A stretch of 64,000 nucleotides of DNA from CAZFVY01 sp964522665 (GTDB taxonomy: Bacteria > Verrucomicrobiota > Verrucomicrobiia > Limisphaerales > CAZFVY01), in the NCBI GenBank assembly GCA_964522665.1, contig CAZFVY010000018.1, forward strand, positions 16,790 through 80,789, read 5' to 3'. Position numbers and translations under genes: made by a program. Under the pieces are notes generated by a model. That model had not been told where the DNA came from. It searched no databases and worked only from the letters and a program-made list of their open reading frames with translations. Positions 44,201 to 52,553 of the stretch are shown piece by piece. The stretch's first letter is position 1. The number at the start of each line of letters is the position of its first letter.

Positions 44201-46122
44201 ACCGGCGCCGCCTTCATCTCCAAGGGCAGGGTTACCGAAAACTCGCTGCCCTGCCCGAGGACGCTTTTAACGGTGATTTCGCCCCCTTGCAGATCCACCA
44301 TGCGCCGCGTTAATGCCAGGCCGAGCCCCGTCCCTTGATACCGCCGGGTCGCCCCCGAATCGAGTTGTTCAAACTCCTTGAACAAGCGCCCCAAATCCTC
44401 CGCCTTGATCCCAATGCCATTGTCCCGCACCGTCACCTGGAATCGGTCTGCCCCGATGGCTCGGCCGGTCACCTCGATGTGACCGCCGTCGTTGGTAAAC
44501 TTGATGGCGTTGGAGAGCAGATTGTACAGCGCTTGCTTGAAGCGGCGCGGGTCCAGCGTCACGCTGGCGGGCAAGGCGCCGGTCTCGGTCTGAATATGAA
44601 TCCCCTTCTTTTCGGCGATGGTTCCGACCACGGAGCAGACCTCCGCGATCGCCTCACCGGGCGAAAACCGCTCGGGCCGGAAATCGGTCTTGCCCGCCTC
44701 GACCTTCGCAAGATCCAACAGATCGCCGATGAGACGCAACAGGTGACGCCCGCTGTTGAGGATTTCGTCCAAGTACTCCCTTTGCCGGGCGTTAAGTGGT
44801 CCGGGCTTGCCGTCCGCGAGGAATTCCGCAAAGCCGATCACGCTATTGAGCGGCGTGCGCAATTCGTGCGACATGGTCGCGAGGAAATGGAGTTTGACCC
44901 GATTGGCCTCGTGGACTCGCCGGTTCTCTTCCTCCAGCGCCAGATTCTTGCGATGAGTTTCCTCCGCCCGCTTGCGCTCGGTAATGTCCACGATCGAACA
45001 GAGGACGAACGGGCCTTCGTCCGTTTTGATCGGGTTCAACCCAACCTCGATCGGCACCTCCTCCCCGTTCTTGCGCAAACCGTACAGGTCTCGCCCGCCC
45101 CCCATCAGGCGCGACTTGGGATCCGCGGCGAACGCGGCACGATAGTCGCCATGGCGGCCGCGGAAGCGTTCTGGAATCAGCGCCTCCACCGGTTGGCCGA
45201 GCAACTCGGCGCGTCGATAGCCAAAGACATGCTCCGCTTGGGCGTTCGCCAGGGAGATTAGCCCGGCGCGATCGACCATGATGATCGCGTTCGGGGCTGA
45301 CTCGACCACCACGCTGAGCCGATCCTCGGACCGTCTCGCCTCGATCAAGTCCCGCGCTATCACCGATACTCCGGACACGGCGCCGTTTTGATCGCGAATA
45401 GGAGAAAACGACGCCGAGATCTGAATTCGCTCACCGTTCTTATGGAGGCGAACCGTCTCAACATGGGCGATCCTTTCACCCCGCCGAATCCGCCCGAGAA
45501 CCTCAGCCTCCTCGTCGGCACGCTCCGGCGGAATAATGGAAAGCATCGGACGCCCGTTAATCTCGCTCGCCGTGTAGCCGAAAATCCGCTCGGCCGCCGC
45601 GTTCCAGGTCAAGATCGAGCCGTCCAAACCCTTGCTAATGATGGCGTCTTCCGACGACTCAATGATGGAAGAATGTTCCGCGAAGAATTTCTCAACTCTT
45701 TCTGGCACAGAAAGTTCAGGCTCAGCCGTGGGTGTCCCCGCTGCGTCAAAGGCCTTCGCCGGCGTCAAAGGGAGACCGCCGACCAGCCAAGTGGATTTGC
45801 CGAGCAACAACGCGAGCAGCGGCGCCGGAGCGATTCCAGGATGCGAGCCGCCTGCGACCTCACACAGGCAGAACCCGACGAACTTAATCACGCCAAACGC
45901 GGCCGCGAGCGCGAGCGCGGAGAGGAAAACTCGGACGAGCCTTTGCGAGGTCGATAAATCCGGACGGCGCTGCCTCTTCGACGGGAAACCCGTCAAAATA
46001 CTCAACGAGCGCTCTGGCACGGAGAGTTTCGGCCAAAAGTGCGCTCGGTATGGGCGAGGGAATTGCCCATGCGAAACCCCAAAGCCAACCCCAAACATCC
46101 AATTCGCCGAGACTTCATTCAT
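44197..46122 (-). CDS. Membrane-linked PAS sensor histidine kinase
   Basis: From ATG 46122 the protein has 641 residues. Near residues 60-110 are one or two hydrophobic helices (LVRVFLSALALAAAFGVIKFV, APLLALLLG). Two PAS domains follow (about 155-280 and 285-400) with ISKGLDGSILTWNAAAERIFGY and IIMVDRAGLISLANAQAEHVFGY. The HisKA/HATPase core has LATMSHELRTPLNSVIGF, DLLDLAKVEAG, NLLSNAIKFT, DNGIGI and GTGLGLALT. It carries no receiver and is coupled to the single-domain regulator next to it. A short phrase, LSVPER, occurs twice in the N-terminal part, around residues 34 and 137. A start at 46152 is possible. Confidence 0.88.
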   Translation of the reverse strand: MNEVSANWMFGVGFGVSHGQFPRPYRAHFWPKLSVPERSLSILTGFPSKRQRRPDLSTSQRLVRVFLSALALAAAFGVIKFVGFCLCEVAGGSHPGIAPAPLLALLLGKSTWLVGGLPLTPAKAFDAAGTPTAEPELSVPERVEKFFAEHSSIIESSEDAIISKGLDGSILTWNAAAERIFGYTASEINGRPMLSIIPPERADEEAEVLGRIRRGERIAHVETVRLHKNGERIQISASFSPIRDQNGAVSGVSVIARDLIEARRSEDRLSVVVESAPNAIIMVDRAGLISLANAQAEHVFGYRRAELLGQPVEALIPERFRGRHGDYRAAFAADPKSRLMGGGRDLYGLRKNGEEVPIEVGLNPIKTDEGPFVLCSIVDITERKRAEETHRKNLALEEENRRVHEANRVKLHFLATMSHELRTPLNSVIGFAEFLADGKPGPLNARQREYLDEILNSGRHLLRLIGDLLDLAKVEAGKTDFRPERFSPGEAIAEVCSVVGTIAEKKGIHIQTETGALPASVTLDPRRFKQALYNLLSNAIKFTNDGGHIEVTGRAIGADRFQVTVRDNGIGIKAEDLGRLFKEFEQLDSGATRRYQGTGLGLALTRRMVDLQGGEITVKSVLGQGSEFSVTLPLEMKAAPV

Positions 46123-46635
46123 ATGAGCCGAATCGAACCGCTCGACACCCAAAACGCGTCACCGAGGCCAAACGCCTGAGGCGTAACCAATCAGCAATGC
46201 GGATCGCCCCCGGAAGGCGACCCGACCCGTGAAACCCACCGCTTGACTGGTTTTACCCGCCAACCCGCGTCCAACCGGTGAAACCGCTTTACCCCAGCCG
46301 GGGACGCCGGGCGGTCACCGCGCTCTCCGCGTGCCCGCCGGCCCCGTGCTCACCCACCCACACCCTCGGCTTACTAAAAATCTTTGGATGGTCTCGACGA
46401 TAGCAATCCGGTCAAAAACGGACAATCCGGGTAAACACCTATTTCTCGGCGTACTTCCACCTAAGACGCGGGGCGCGGACGGGGAACATTCGCGCGGCAT
46501 CGCCAGCGGGCGTTTTTGACTCGACTTGCGCCCGCCTAATCGAACAATGGGATTTCACGGCGCGCTCCGTCCCGGTTACGGGTCGATCGGGAGCCTCAGG
46601 GTCGAGACCATGCCCTCGCCGAACTAATTGCCATC
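46123..46635 (+). other. Intergenic region between signalling locus and gamma-glutamyl operon
   Basis: About 510 bases separate the divergent operons. TTGACT at 46516-46521 and TAATCG at 46537-46542 (15-base spacer) face the alcohol dehydrogenase gene and may form a weak promoter. GCGGGCG and CGCCCGC (about 46506-46535) form an imperfect-length inverted repeat around it. Near 46230-46290 the sequence GTGAAACC occurs twice, each followed closely by CGCTT. No gene is supported. Confidence 0.4.
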
Positions 46636-47790
46636 ATGAAGTTTGCAACGTTTTCCTTTCCTACGAACACCCTCTTCGGCGCGGGCGCCATCGCCGAACT
46701 CCCGGCCCGCCTCACGGCGCTCCAGATTCGGCGTCCACTGGTGGTAACCGACCCCGGTCTGCTCGCGACGGAGGCGTTCGCCCTGCTTCAGCGCGCCCTT
46801 GGCCCCGCGGGCCAGAATGAAAATTGGTTTCTTTATCACGGCGTTCATCCGAACCCGATCGAATCGGACGTCCTGGAAGCCGCGGCGGCGTATCGCGCCG
46901 GAAAATGCGATGGGGTCATTGCCATCGGAGGTGGCAGCGCGCTGGACGCTGGCAAAGCCGCTCGATTGCTTATCAAAAGGCCCGACCTGAAGCTCGACTC
47001 GTTCAATTACAATGACGACTGGACCGGGTTGCCGCCACTCGTGACGTTGCCGACGACGGCCGGTACGGGGAGCGAGGTCGGCCGCAGTTCGGTGATCACG
47101 ATCACCGCCACTCACCGCAAGACCGTCCTCTTTCATCCCGAGTTGTTGGCCAAACTCGTCATTTTAGATCCCGAGTTGACCCGTGGTTTGCCTCCCAAGT
47201 TGACCGCCGCCACGGGCTTGGACGCGTTGACCCATTGCATCGAGTCCTACACCTCACCGGTGTTTCATCCGCCTTGCGATGGCATTGCGCTGGAGGGAAT
47301 TCACCTGATCGTCGAGGCGTTGCCCCGCGCCTATCGCGACGGCGCCGACCTCGACGCGCGCGGCCGGATGTTGGTCGCGGCCGCCATGGGCGCCATCGCC
47401 TTCCAAAAGGATTTGGGCGCGACCCATTCCCTGGCCCACCCGCTCTCGAGCCTTCTCGGTTTGCACCACGGGACCGCGAACGCGCTCTGCTTGCCAGCCG
47501 TGATGAAATTCAACGCCCGCCAGAAGCCAGGCATTTACCGCCGGGTCGGGCAAGCCTGCGGATTGGACGTATTTTCTCTCGCCGACGCCCAAGCCGACCA
47601 GCGCACGATCGACTTCGTGGAGCGATTTATCGTCCAACTCGGCTTGAGTCCCGGCCTCCGCGCCTTTGGAGTCACGGAATCACATCTAGACGCGCTCGTC
47701 GAACAAGCCTTTCTCGACGGCTGCCACCAAACCAATCCCGTGCCCGTGACGGCCGCCGATTTGCGCTCGCTTTACCTCGCCTCGCTATGA
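46636..47790 (+). CDS. Iron-containing alcohol dehydrogenase
   Basis: The 384-residue enzyme belongs to the Fe-ADH family. It has the NAD region VIAIGGGSALDAGKAA, LVTLPTTAGTGSEVGRSSVI and the metal-site residues in TGLDALTHCIESY, GATHSLAHPLSS and LHHGTANALCLP. It oxidises an alcohol to an aldehyde. The next gene, overlapping by ATGA, codes the aldehyde dehydrogenase for the following step, and a glutamate-amide ligase comes third. This makes an amino-alcohol such as ethanolamine, taken as its gamma-glutamyl amide, a good candidate substrate; that is inferred from the gene order. Confidence 0.9.
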   Translation: MKFATFSFPTNTLFGAGAIAELPARLTALQIRRPLVVTDPGLLATEAFALLQRALGPAGQNENWFLYHGVHPNPIESDVLEAAAAYRAGKCDGVIAIGGGSALDAGKAARLLIKRPDLKLDSFNYNDDWTGLPPLVTLPTTAGTGSEVGRSSVITITATHRKTVLFHPELLAKLVILDPELTRGLPPKLTAATGLDALTHCIESYTSPVFHPPCDGIALEGIHLIVEALPRAYRDGADLDARGRMLVAAAMGAIAFQKDLGATHSLAHPLSSLLGLHHGTANALCLPAVMKFNARQKPGIYRRVGQACGLDVFSLADAQADQRTIDFVERFIVQLGLSPGLRAFGVTESHLDALVEQAFLDGCHQTNPVPVTAADLRSLYLASL

Positions 47791-49217
47791 GTCAATTCCC
47801 CACCCAACTGCTCATTGACGGCCAATGGCGGGCGACACCCGCCAAATCATTGTCGCAAACCAACCCGGCGACAAACGAGGTTTTCGCGGAAGTCAGTTCC
47901 GCGAGCGCCGCCGACATGAACGACGCGGTCCTTGGCGCCCAGCGGGCCTTCTCGGCCGGTTGGCGCGATCTCGCGCCCGGCAAACGCACGGGACTGCTTT
48001 TCAATATCGCTCGCGTTCTGCGCGAAAACGCCGAGTCCATCGCGCAACTGGAGTGTCGCAACATCGGCAAGCCGATTGCCGACGCTCGCGATGAAGTCGC
48101 CCTGGGCGCCCGCGTCTTCGAGTATTACGCTGGCGCGATCGGCAAGTTTTTTGGTCACACGATCCCCGTCGCGCGGGGCGGCTTCGATTTCACCCTGCAC
48201 CAGCCGATGGGCGTCGTCGCCGCGATCGTTCCATGGAATTTTCCCTTCCCCATTGCCTGCTGGAAGGTGGCGCCCGCCTTGGCGGCGGGCAATTGCGTCG
48301 TCCTGAAGCCAGCTTCCCTTTCCCCGCTCACGGCGCTGCTACTCGGCCAGTTCGCGCTCGCGGCCGGTCTTCCGCCAGGGGCGCTGCAGGTGGTTCCCGG
48401 GGCCGGAACCGAGGTCGGTGACGCGCTCGTGACCCATCCGGCGGTCCGCAAGATTTCGTTCACCGGTTCTACCGCGATCGGTTCCCGGATCATGGGCCTT
48501 GCCGCCCGCGACATCAAACGCGTCTCACTCGAACTAGGCGGCAAATCTCCGAATATCGTTTTTGCCGACGCCGATTGGGAACAGGCCGCCGACTCGTCCC
48601 CGATGAGCGTGTTCGCGAACACGGGACAAGACTGCTGCGCGCGGAGCCGGATGTTCGTCGAGCGCGCCATCTTCCAGCCGTTCGCCGAACGCTTCATCGC
48701 CGCGACGAAAAAACTGAAAATTGGCGACCCGACCCTTGACGCGACCCAAATCGGGCCGATGGTTTCCGCGGGACAGCGCGCGAGCGTCGAACAATTCCTC
48801 ACGGAAGCGACGGCCGCCGGGCGCAAGTCGGCGGTCGGTGGCGGGCGTCCGCTGGAAAAAGGTTGTTACCTCGAACCAGCCGTTTTTCTGGATGTCGAGC
48901 CGCAAGATCGCGTCTGGCGCGAAGAGGTGTTCGGTCCAGTCGTCTGCCTCCGACCGTTTGACGACGAAGCGGCGATGATCGAGGAGGTTAACGCCTCGCC
49001 GTACGGATTGAGCGGCTCCCTTTGGACGAACGACCTGCGGCGCGCGCTCCGGGTGGCGAGCCGAATCGAGAGCGGCGTCCTAAGCGTCAATTCCCACTCC
49101 AGCGTCCACGCGGAGGCGCCCTTCGGTGGATTCAAACAGAGCGGCCTGGGCCGCGACCTCGGGATGGCGGCGCTCGAGGGCTACACCGAACTAAAAAACA
49201 TCTACGTGGCAGTATGA
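47787..49217 (+). CDS. NAD(P)-dependent aldehyde dehydrogenase
   Basis: The 476-residue protein is a typical ALDH: VVAAIVPWNFPFPIACWKVAPALAAGN, KISFTGSTAIGS, the Glu in LELGGKSPNIVF, the active Cys in TGQDCCARS and EEVFGPVVCLRPF. It resembles enzymes that oxidise gamma-glutamyl-aminoaldehydes (PuuC-like). ATG 47787 overlaps the alcohol dehydrogenase stop (ATGA), although the frame stays open upstream. Its own stop overlaps the next ATG in the same way. It would turn the aldehyde made by the previous enzyme into an acid. Confidence 0.93.
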   Translation: MSQFPTQLLIDGQWRATPAKSLSQTNPATNEVFAEVSSASAADMNDAVLGAQRAFSAGWRDLAPGKRTGLLFNIARVLRENAESIAQLECRNIGKPIADARDEVALGARVFEYYAGAIGKFFGHTIPVARGGFDFTLHQPMGVVAAIVPWNFPFPIACWKVAPALAAGNCVVLKPASLSPLTALLLGQFALAAGLPPGALQVVPGAGTEVGDALVTHPAVRKISFTGSTAIGSRIMGLAARDIKRVSLELGGKSPNIVFADADWEQAADSSPMSVFANTGQDCCARSRMFVERAIFQPFAERFIAATKKLKIGDPTLDATQIGPMVSAGQRASVEQFLTEATAAGRKSAVGGGRPLEKGCYLEPAVFLDVEPQDRVWREEVFGPVVCLRPFDDEAAMIEEVNASPYGLSGSLWTNDLRRALRVASRIESGVLSVNSHSSVHAEAPFGGFKQSGLGRDLGMAALEGYTELKNIYVAV

Positions 49218-50560
49218 ACCTGCAGAAGCTCAAACAAAAGGTCCAGCGCGGCGAGATCGACACGGTCGTCGTCGCCTTCCCCGACGTCTTCGGACGGTTG
49301 GTCGGCAAACGGTTTACGGGAAGCTATTTCGTAGATCACGTCGCCGCCGGCGGCACCCACGGCTGCAACTACCTGCTCACCGTCAATCTGGAGATGGATC
49401 CGCAGGACGGATTCAACCTGGCCAATTGGGAGAAGGGTTTCGGCGATTTCGAAATGCGGCCGGACTTTTCGACCCTGCGCGAACTGCCCTGGTTGCCGGG
49501 CAGCGCGCTCGTGATCTGCGATTACGTCCACGACGACGGCCATTGGGTCGCCGAGGCGCCCCGCTCGGCGCTCCGCCGCCAATTGGACGCGCTCGCCGAA
49601 CGCAAACTAACCTGTGGCATCGCCAGCGAACTGGAATTCTTCCTCTTCAATAACACGTTCCACGACGCCGCCGTTAGCGAATATCGAAATTTGACCCCTT
49701 CGAGCGATTACCGCATCGATTACCACACCATGCAACCCGCGCGCGATGAGACGCTCATGCGCGCCGTGCGCAATCAAATGGGCGCCGCGGACGTGCCCAT
49801 CGAGTGCAGCAAGGGCGAATGGGGCAAAGGCCAGCACGAAATCAATTTCATTTACGGCGAGCCGCTCGCGATGGCCGATCGTCACGTCGTTTTCAAACAG
49901 GGAATCAAAGAGATCGCCGCGCAGCACGGCAAGGCGATCACCTTCATGGCCAAACTCGCCGCCAACGAGGTCGGGAGCAGTTGTCACATCCACACCAGCC
50001 TGTGGCGCAACGGCGCCAATCTCTTCTGGGACGCGAAGGCCAAGTGCGGCTCGCGGATGTTCCGGCAATTCCTCGGCGGGCTGATGAAGTACGCCCCCGA
50101 GCTTTGCGCGTTCTTCGCTCCGACGATTAATTCCTACAAGCGTTATCAATCCGCCAGTTGGGCGCCGACCAAAATGGCCTGGGCGCACGACAACCGCACG
50201 GTCGGTTTCCGCGTCGTCGGACACGGCGGCGGCTTTCGGGTCGAGAATCGGATGCCGGGCGCCGACGCGAATCCGTACCTGGCGTTCGCCGCGACCCTTG
50301 CGGCGGGCTTGGCCGGCGTGGACGAAGGTCTGGACTGCGGCGACGTTTATGTCGGCAACGCCTACGTTGACCCGCGGCTGGCGAGTTTGCCGAAATCGCT
50401 GCGCGAGGCCGCGGACCTGCTCGACCGCAGCGCGCTGGCGCGGAAAGCGTTCGGCGACGCCGTGGTCGATTTCTACGTCCATACCGCCAAATTGGAAGTG
50501 CGGGCCTTTGACGACGCGGTGACCGATTGGGAGCGGGTTCGTTACTTTGAGCGGATTTGA
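49214..50560 (+). CDS. Glutamine synthetase family protein (PuuA/GlnA4-like gamma-glutamyl ligase)
   Basis: The protein has 448 residues from ATG 49214. The GS beta-grasp start (IDTVVVAFPDVFGRLVGKRF) is followed by the catalytic part: ASELEFFLF, KGEWGKGQHEINF, GSSCHIHTSLW, INSYKRYQSASWAPTKMAW and RVENRMPGADANPYLAFAA. The Arg-rich ammonium and ATP sites are retained, but the N-terminal part and the context fit ligases that join glutamate to amines (PuuA for putrescine, GlnA4 for ethanolamine) rather than the housekeeping enzyme. It closes a three-gene operon. The final amidase that would release glutamate is not in the window. Confidence 0.85.
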   Translation: MNLQKLKQKVQRGEIDTVVVAFPDVFGRLVGKRFTGSYFVDHVAAGGTHGCNYLLTVNLEMDPQDGFNLANWEKGFGDFEMRPDFSTLRELPWLPGSALVICDYVHDDGHWVAEAPRSALRRQLDALAERKLTCGIASELEFFLFNNTFHDAAVSEYRNLTPSSDYRIDYHTMQPARDETLMRAVRNQMGAADVPIECSKGEWGKGQHEINFIYGEPLAMADRHVVFKQGIKEIAAQHGKAITFMAKLAANEVGSSCHIHTSLWRNGANLFWDAKAKCGSRMFRQFLGGLMKYAPELCAFFAPTINSYKRYQSASWAPTKMAWAHDNRTVGFRVVGHGGGFRVENRMPGADANPYLAFAATLAAGLAGVDEGLDCGDVYVGNAYVDPRLASLPKSLREAADLLDRSALARKAFGDAVVDFYVHTAKLEVRAFDDAVTDWERVRYFERI

Positions 50561-50664
50561 ACGCGGCCCCGTCGGCGAACGGCGCGGTCGGAGAATTTGA
50601 TCACGTCGAGCGTTTGTCCGTTCGGACCGCCACGCTGATGTCGACGCGGGGCAACCGGCGCCGC

Positions 50665-52074
50665 CTAGAAACTCCAGTGAAGCCTCCCGCTTACGACTGA
50701 GACCGGGCCGCGATCACGATTGAACGCCGGATCAGCGATGAACTGATAGTCGAGCGCGAGGTTAATCCCTTTCCACACCTCGATGTCATAATAGGTTTCG
50801 ATCAGCTTCTCGGTGGCATAGGTCAGCGCGCCGTCTCCCGCGAGGATACCCGTGCCCCCGGCCGCCAGGAATTCGCGGTGGACGCCGGAAATCCCGTTCA
50901 ACGCCGCCGCGATTCCCAAGGTATCTTCGGGTCGCCGCCAAAAATTCCCATTCAGGCTCACGCCGAGGGACGCCGAATGATCCACGTCACTGAAGCTCCA
51001 ACCCTCGTTCCTGCCGTCGCTCCAACCGAGCCGCAAGAAGCCGCCGACGCCCTTAACGAACTCTTGCTCAAGATTAAGCCCGAAGCCGAACTTGTAACGA
51101 TAGTCCCGAGTCGCGGCGACGTCGGCCGGACGGCTTGGGTCATCGAGCGCCAATTCATAACTGCCCATGTGCGCCCGGGTGAGAAATGTCAGGACGCGCG
51201 CCGCCCCCGGATGCCCTCCAAGACTGAACCGGCGCTCGAATTCTGCCACCATCGACCACGCGTCGAGATACGCGGGGTCTTCGGCAATCCCGTTGGAAAC
51301 GCGCGGGACTTGAAAAAATCCGTACCGAGCCGTCCACTGCGACTCGTTCAACTCAACGGCCAGGCCGGTGATAAACCCGAGACTGTCCGCCGGATAATCC
51401 CAGGCTTCGTTGGCCATCAGACTCCAGTTCATAAACTGCGTCCGCGGGTCATTGGCGTAGGCGTTATTGTCAAAAATGTCCTTCGCGCTGAACTTGCCGG
51501 CCGTGATGGTCAAACGCGAAACATCGCTCTGCCCCGCCAAGTGGAGCGCGTCATTCGCCGTCGCCTCAGTCTCACCCCCCAACCCAATCGTCTGCCGGAT
51601 GAAGACGCGCGAAAAGACCGCGTTGGGAATCGAATTGCCGAGGCGGAACGCCTCCCCGTTAGGGAAGCCTTCCGCCCCCAGCGTCTTGTTGAAGCCATAT
51701 CCCTGCCACACCAGCCCGTCGAGGTGGAGTTCAGCGCCGGGCCACAACCGGGCGCCAAACATAAGGTCAAGGGAAACCGTTTCCTTAACGTCACCCGTGT
51801 CGGTCAAGCTGTTCGGCCCGGAGTAGCGCGCCGAGAAACCGGGATGATACTGAACTATGTCCGTGTTCTGCAGATGCCAGTTCCATTCCTGGCGCGCGGC
51901 CGGCGGTCCGCCGTTGAGCGACTGCGTCGGGATGGCGGCCGAGTCATCGGCCAACCCAGAACCCACATCGCCTCCCGAACAAACGCTGAACGCGGCGAAG
52001 CCACCACTCGCGATCAGAGCAACCGCGCTCGCCGCTCGGCCATGGGTCGCGAATCGACGACGGAATTGTGACAT
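50665..52074 (-). CDS. OprB-like carbohydrate porin
   Basis: The 469-residue protein begins with a signal-like segment (AASAVALIASGGFAAFSVCSG). The mature part has NWHLQNTDIVQYHPGFSARYSG, VSLDLMFGARLWPGAELHLDGLVWQGYG, ITAGKFSAKDIFDNNAYANDPRTQF and the terminal SGRLHWSF, which suits a 16-strand OprB-type outer-membrane channel. OprB proteins pass sugars. It lies 72 bases behind the csoR-like gene on the same strand, so shared transcription is possible. Confidence 0.85.
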   Translation of the reverse strand: MSQFRRRFATHGRAASAVALIASGGFAAFSVCSGGDVGSGLADDSAAIPTQSLNGGPPAARQEWNWHLQNTDIVQYHPGFSARYSGPNSLTDTGDVKETVSLDLMFGARLWPGAELHLDGLVWQGYGFNKTLGAEGFPNGEAFRLGNSIPNAVFSRVFIRQTIGLGGETEATANDALHLAGQSDVSRLTITAGKFSAKDIFDNNAYANDPRTQFMNWSLMANEAWDYPADSLGFITGLAVELNESQWTARYGFFQVPRVSNGIAEDPAYLDAWSMVAEFERRFSLGGHPGAARVLTFLTRAHMGSYELALDDPSRPADVAATRDYRYKFGFGLNLEQEFVKGVGGFLRLGWSDGRNEGWSFSDVDHSASLGVSLNGNFWRRPEDTLGIAAALNGISGVHREFLAAGGTGILAGDGALTYATEKLIETYYDIEVWKGINLALDYQFIADPAFNRDRGPVSVVSGRLHWSF

Positions 52075-52146
52075 AATTTTACAGTTTGGTTACGGAACGA
52101 GCGCCGCGGCGGCGAATCCGGTGGAATGAGAATGGATTCCCGGCAT

Positions 52147-52425
52147 TCAACCGACGTAGCGATCCAACACGGTGAGCAATGAGCGCAGATTCTTTTGACC
52201 TTGCGCCGCGTCCTTGACATGCTCGATACAGTCGTGCGCGTGCGAATGAATGATTCTCTGTCCAAAGGATTTCAGGGCGTTGCGCGCCGAAATAACCTGG
52301 TTCAGAATCTCGGTGCAATCGGCGTCGGCCTCGACCATTCGCGCGAGGGCCTCGACCTGCCCCCTGACTTTCCGCAACCGCACGATCAACGCCCGTTTCT
52401 CCTTGTCTGGATGCACATGTCTCAT
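52147..52425 (-). CDS. CsoR/RcnR family metal-sensing repressor
   Basis: The 92-residue all-helical repressor has RLRKVRGQVEALARMVE and then Cys37 in DCTEIL, followed by His62 and Cys66 in HSHAHDCIE. The spacing of 25 and 4 residues equals the Cys-His-Cys triad of Cu(I)-binding CsoR. Additional His at 3, 5, 60 and 64 leave Ni/Co sensing (RcnR type) possible. It diverges from an MgtA-type ATPase gene whose promoter holds GC-tract and palindromic sequence fit for this family, so it probably controls both directions. Confidence 0.88.
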   Translation of the reverse strand: MRHVHPDKEKRALIVRLRKVRGQVEALARMVEADADCTEILNQVISARNALKSFGQRIIHSHAHDCIEHVKDAAQGQKNLRSLLTVLDRYVG

Positions 52426-52474
52426 GGCTTGTTTTTACGCCGCCCGGCCTCGCGGCGCCAAGCGAATTCCGGCG

Positions 52475-52506
52475 TTGACGAGCTAAGGGGGATAGGGGTA
52501 TATACC
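52475..52506 (+). promoter_or_regulatory. Promoter with likely CsoR-family operator upstream of the P-type ATPase gene
   Basis: TTGACG at 52475-52480 and TATATA at 52499-52504 (18-base spacer) form a fair promoter for the plus-strand ATPase gene. Inside it, AAGGGGG (52485-52491) and AGGGG (52494-52498) run into the perfect palindrome GGTATATACC (52497-52506). CsoR/RcnR-type operators usually join a G or C tract to such TATA arms. A repressor here would cover the -10 region. Confidence 0.55.
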
Positions 52507-52553
52507 TTGTCATTGCCGGCCGCGGTTGACGCGGCGCGAACTTGAGCGAAACC

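Noticed and set aside
46315..46519. Two frames of about 61 codons in the 46.1-46.6 kb gap
   Set aside because: They lie on opposite strands over the same bases, lack a ribosome-binding site and match nothing known.
47235..47786. N-terminal extension of the aldehyde dehydrogenase frame
   Set aside because: It overlaps the alcohol dehydrogenase gene out of frame and has no ALDH similarity; ATG 47787 with the ATGA overlap is the natural start.
49022..49213. N-terminal extension of the glutamine synthetase-like frame
   Set aside because: It lies within the aldehyde dehydrogenase gene in another frame; the GS fold starts at ATG 49214.
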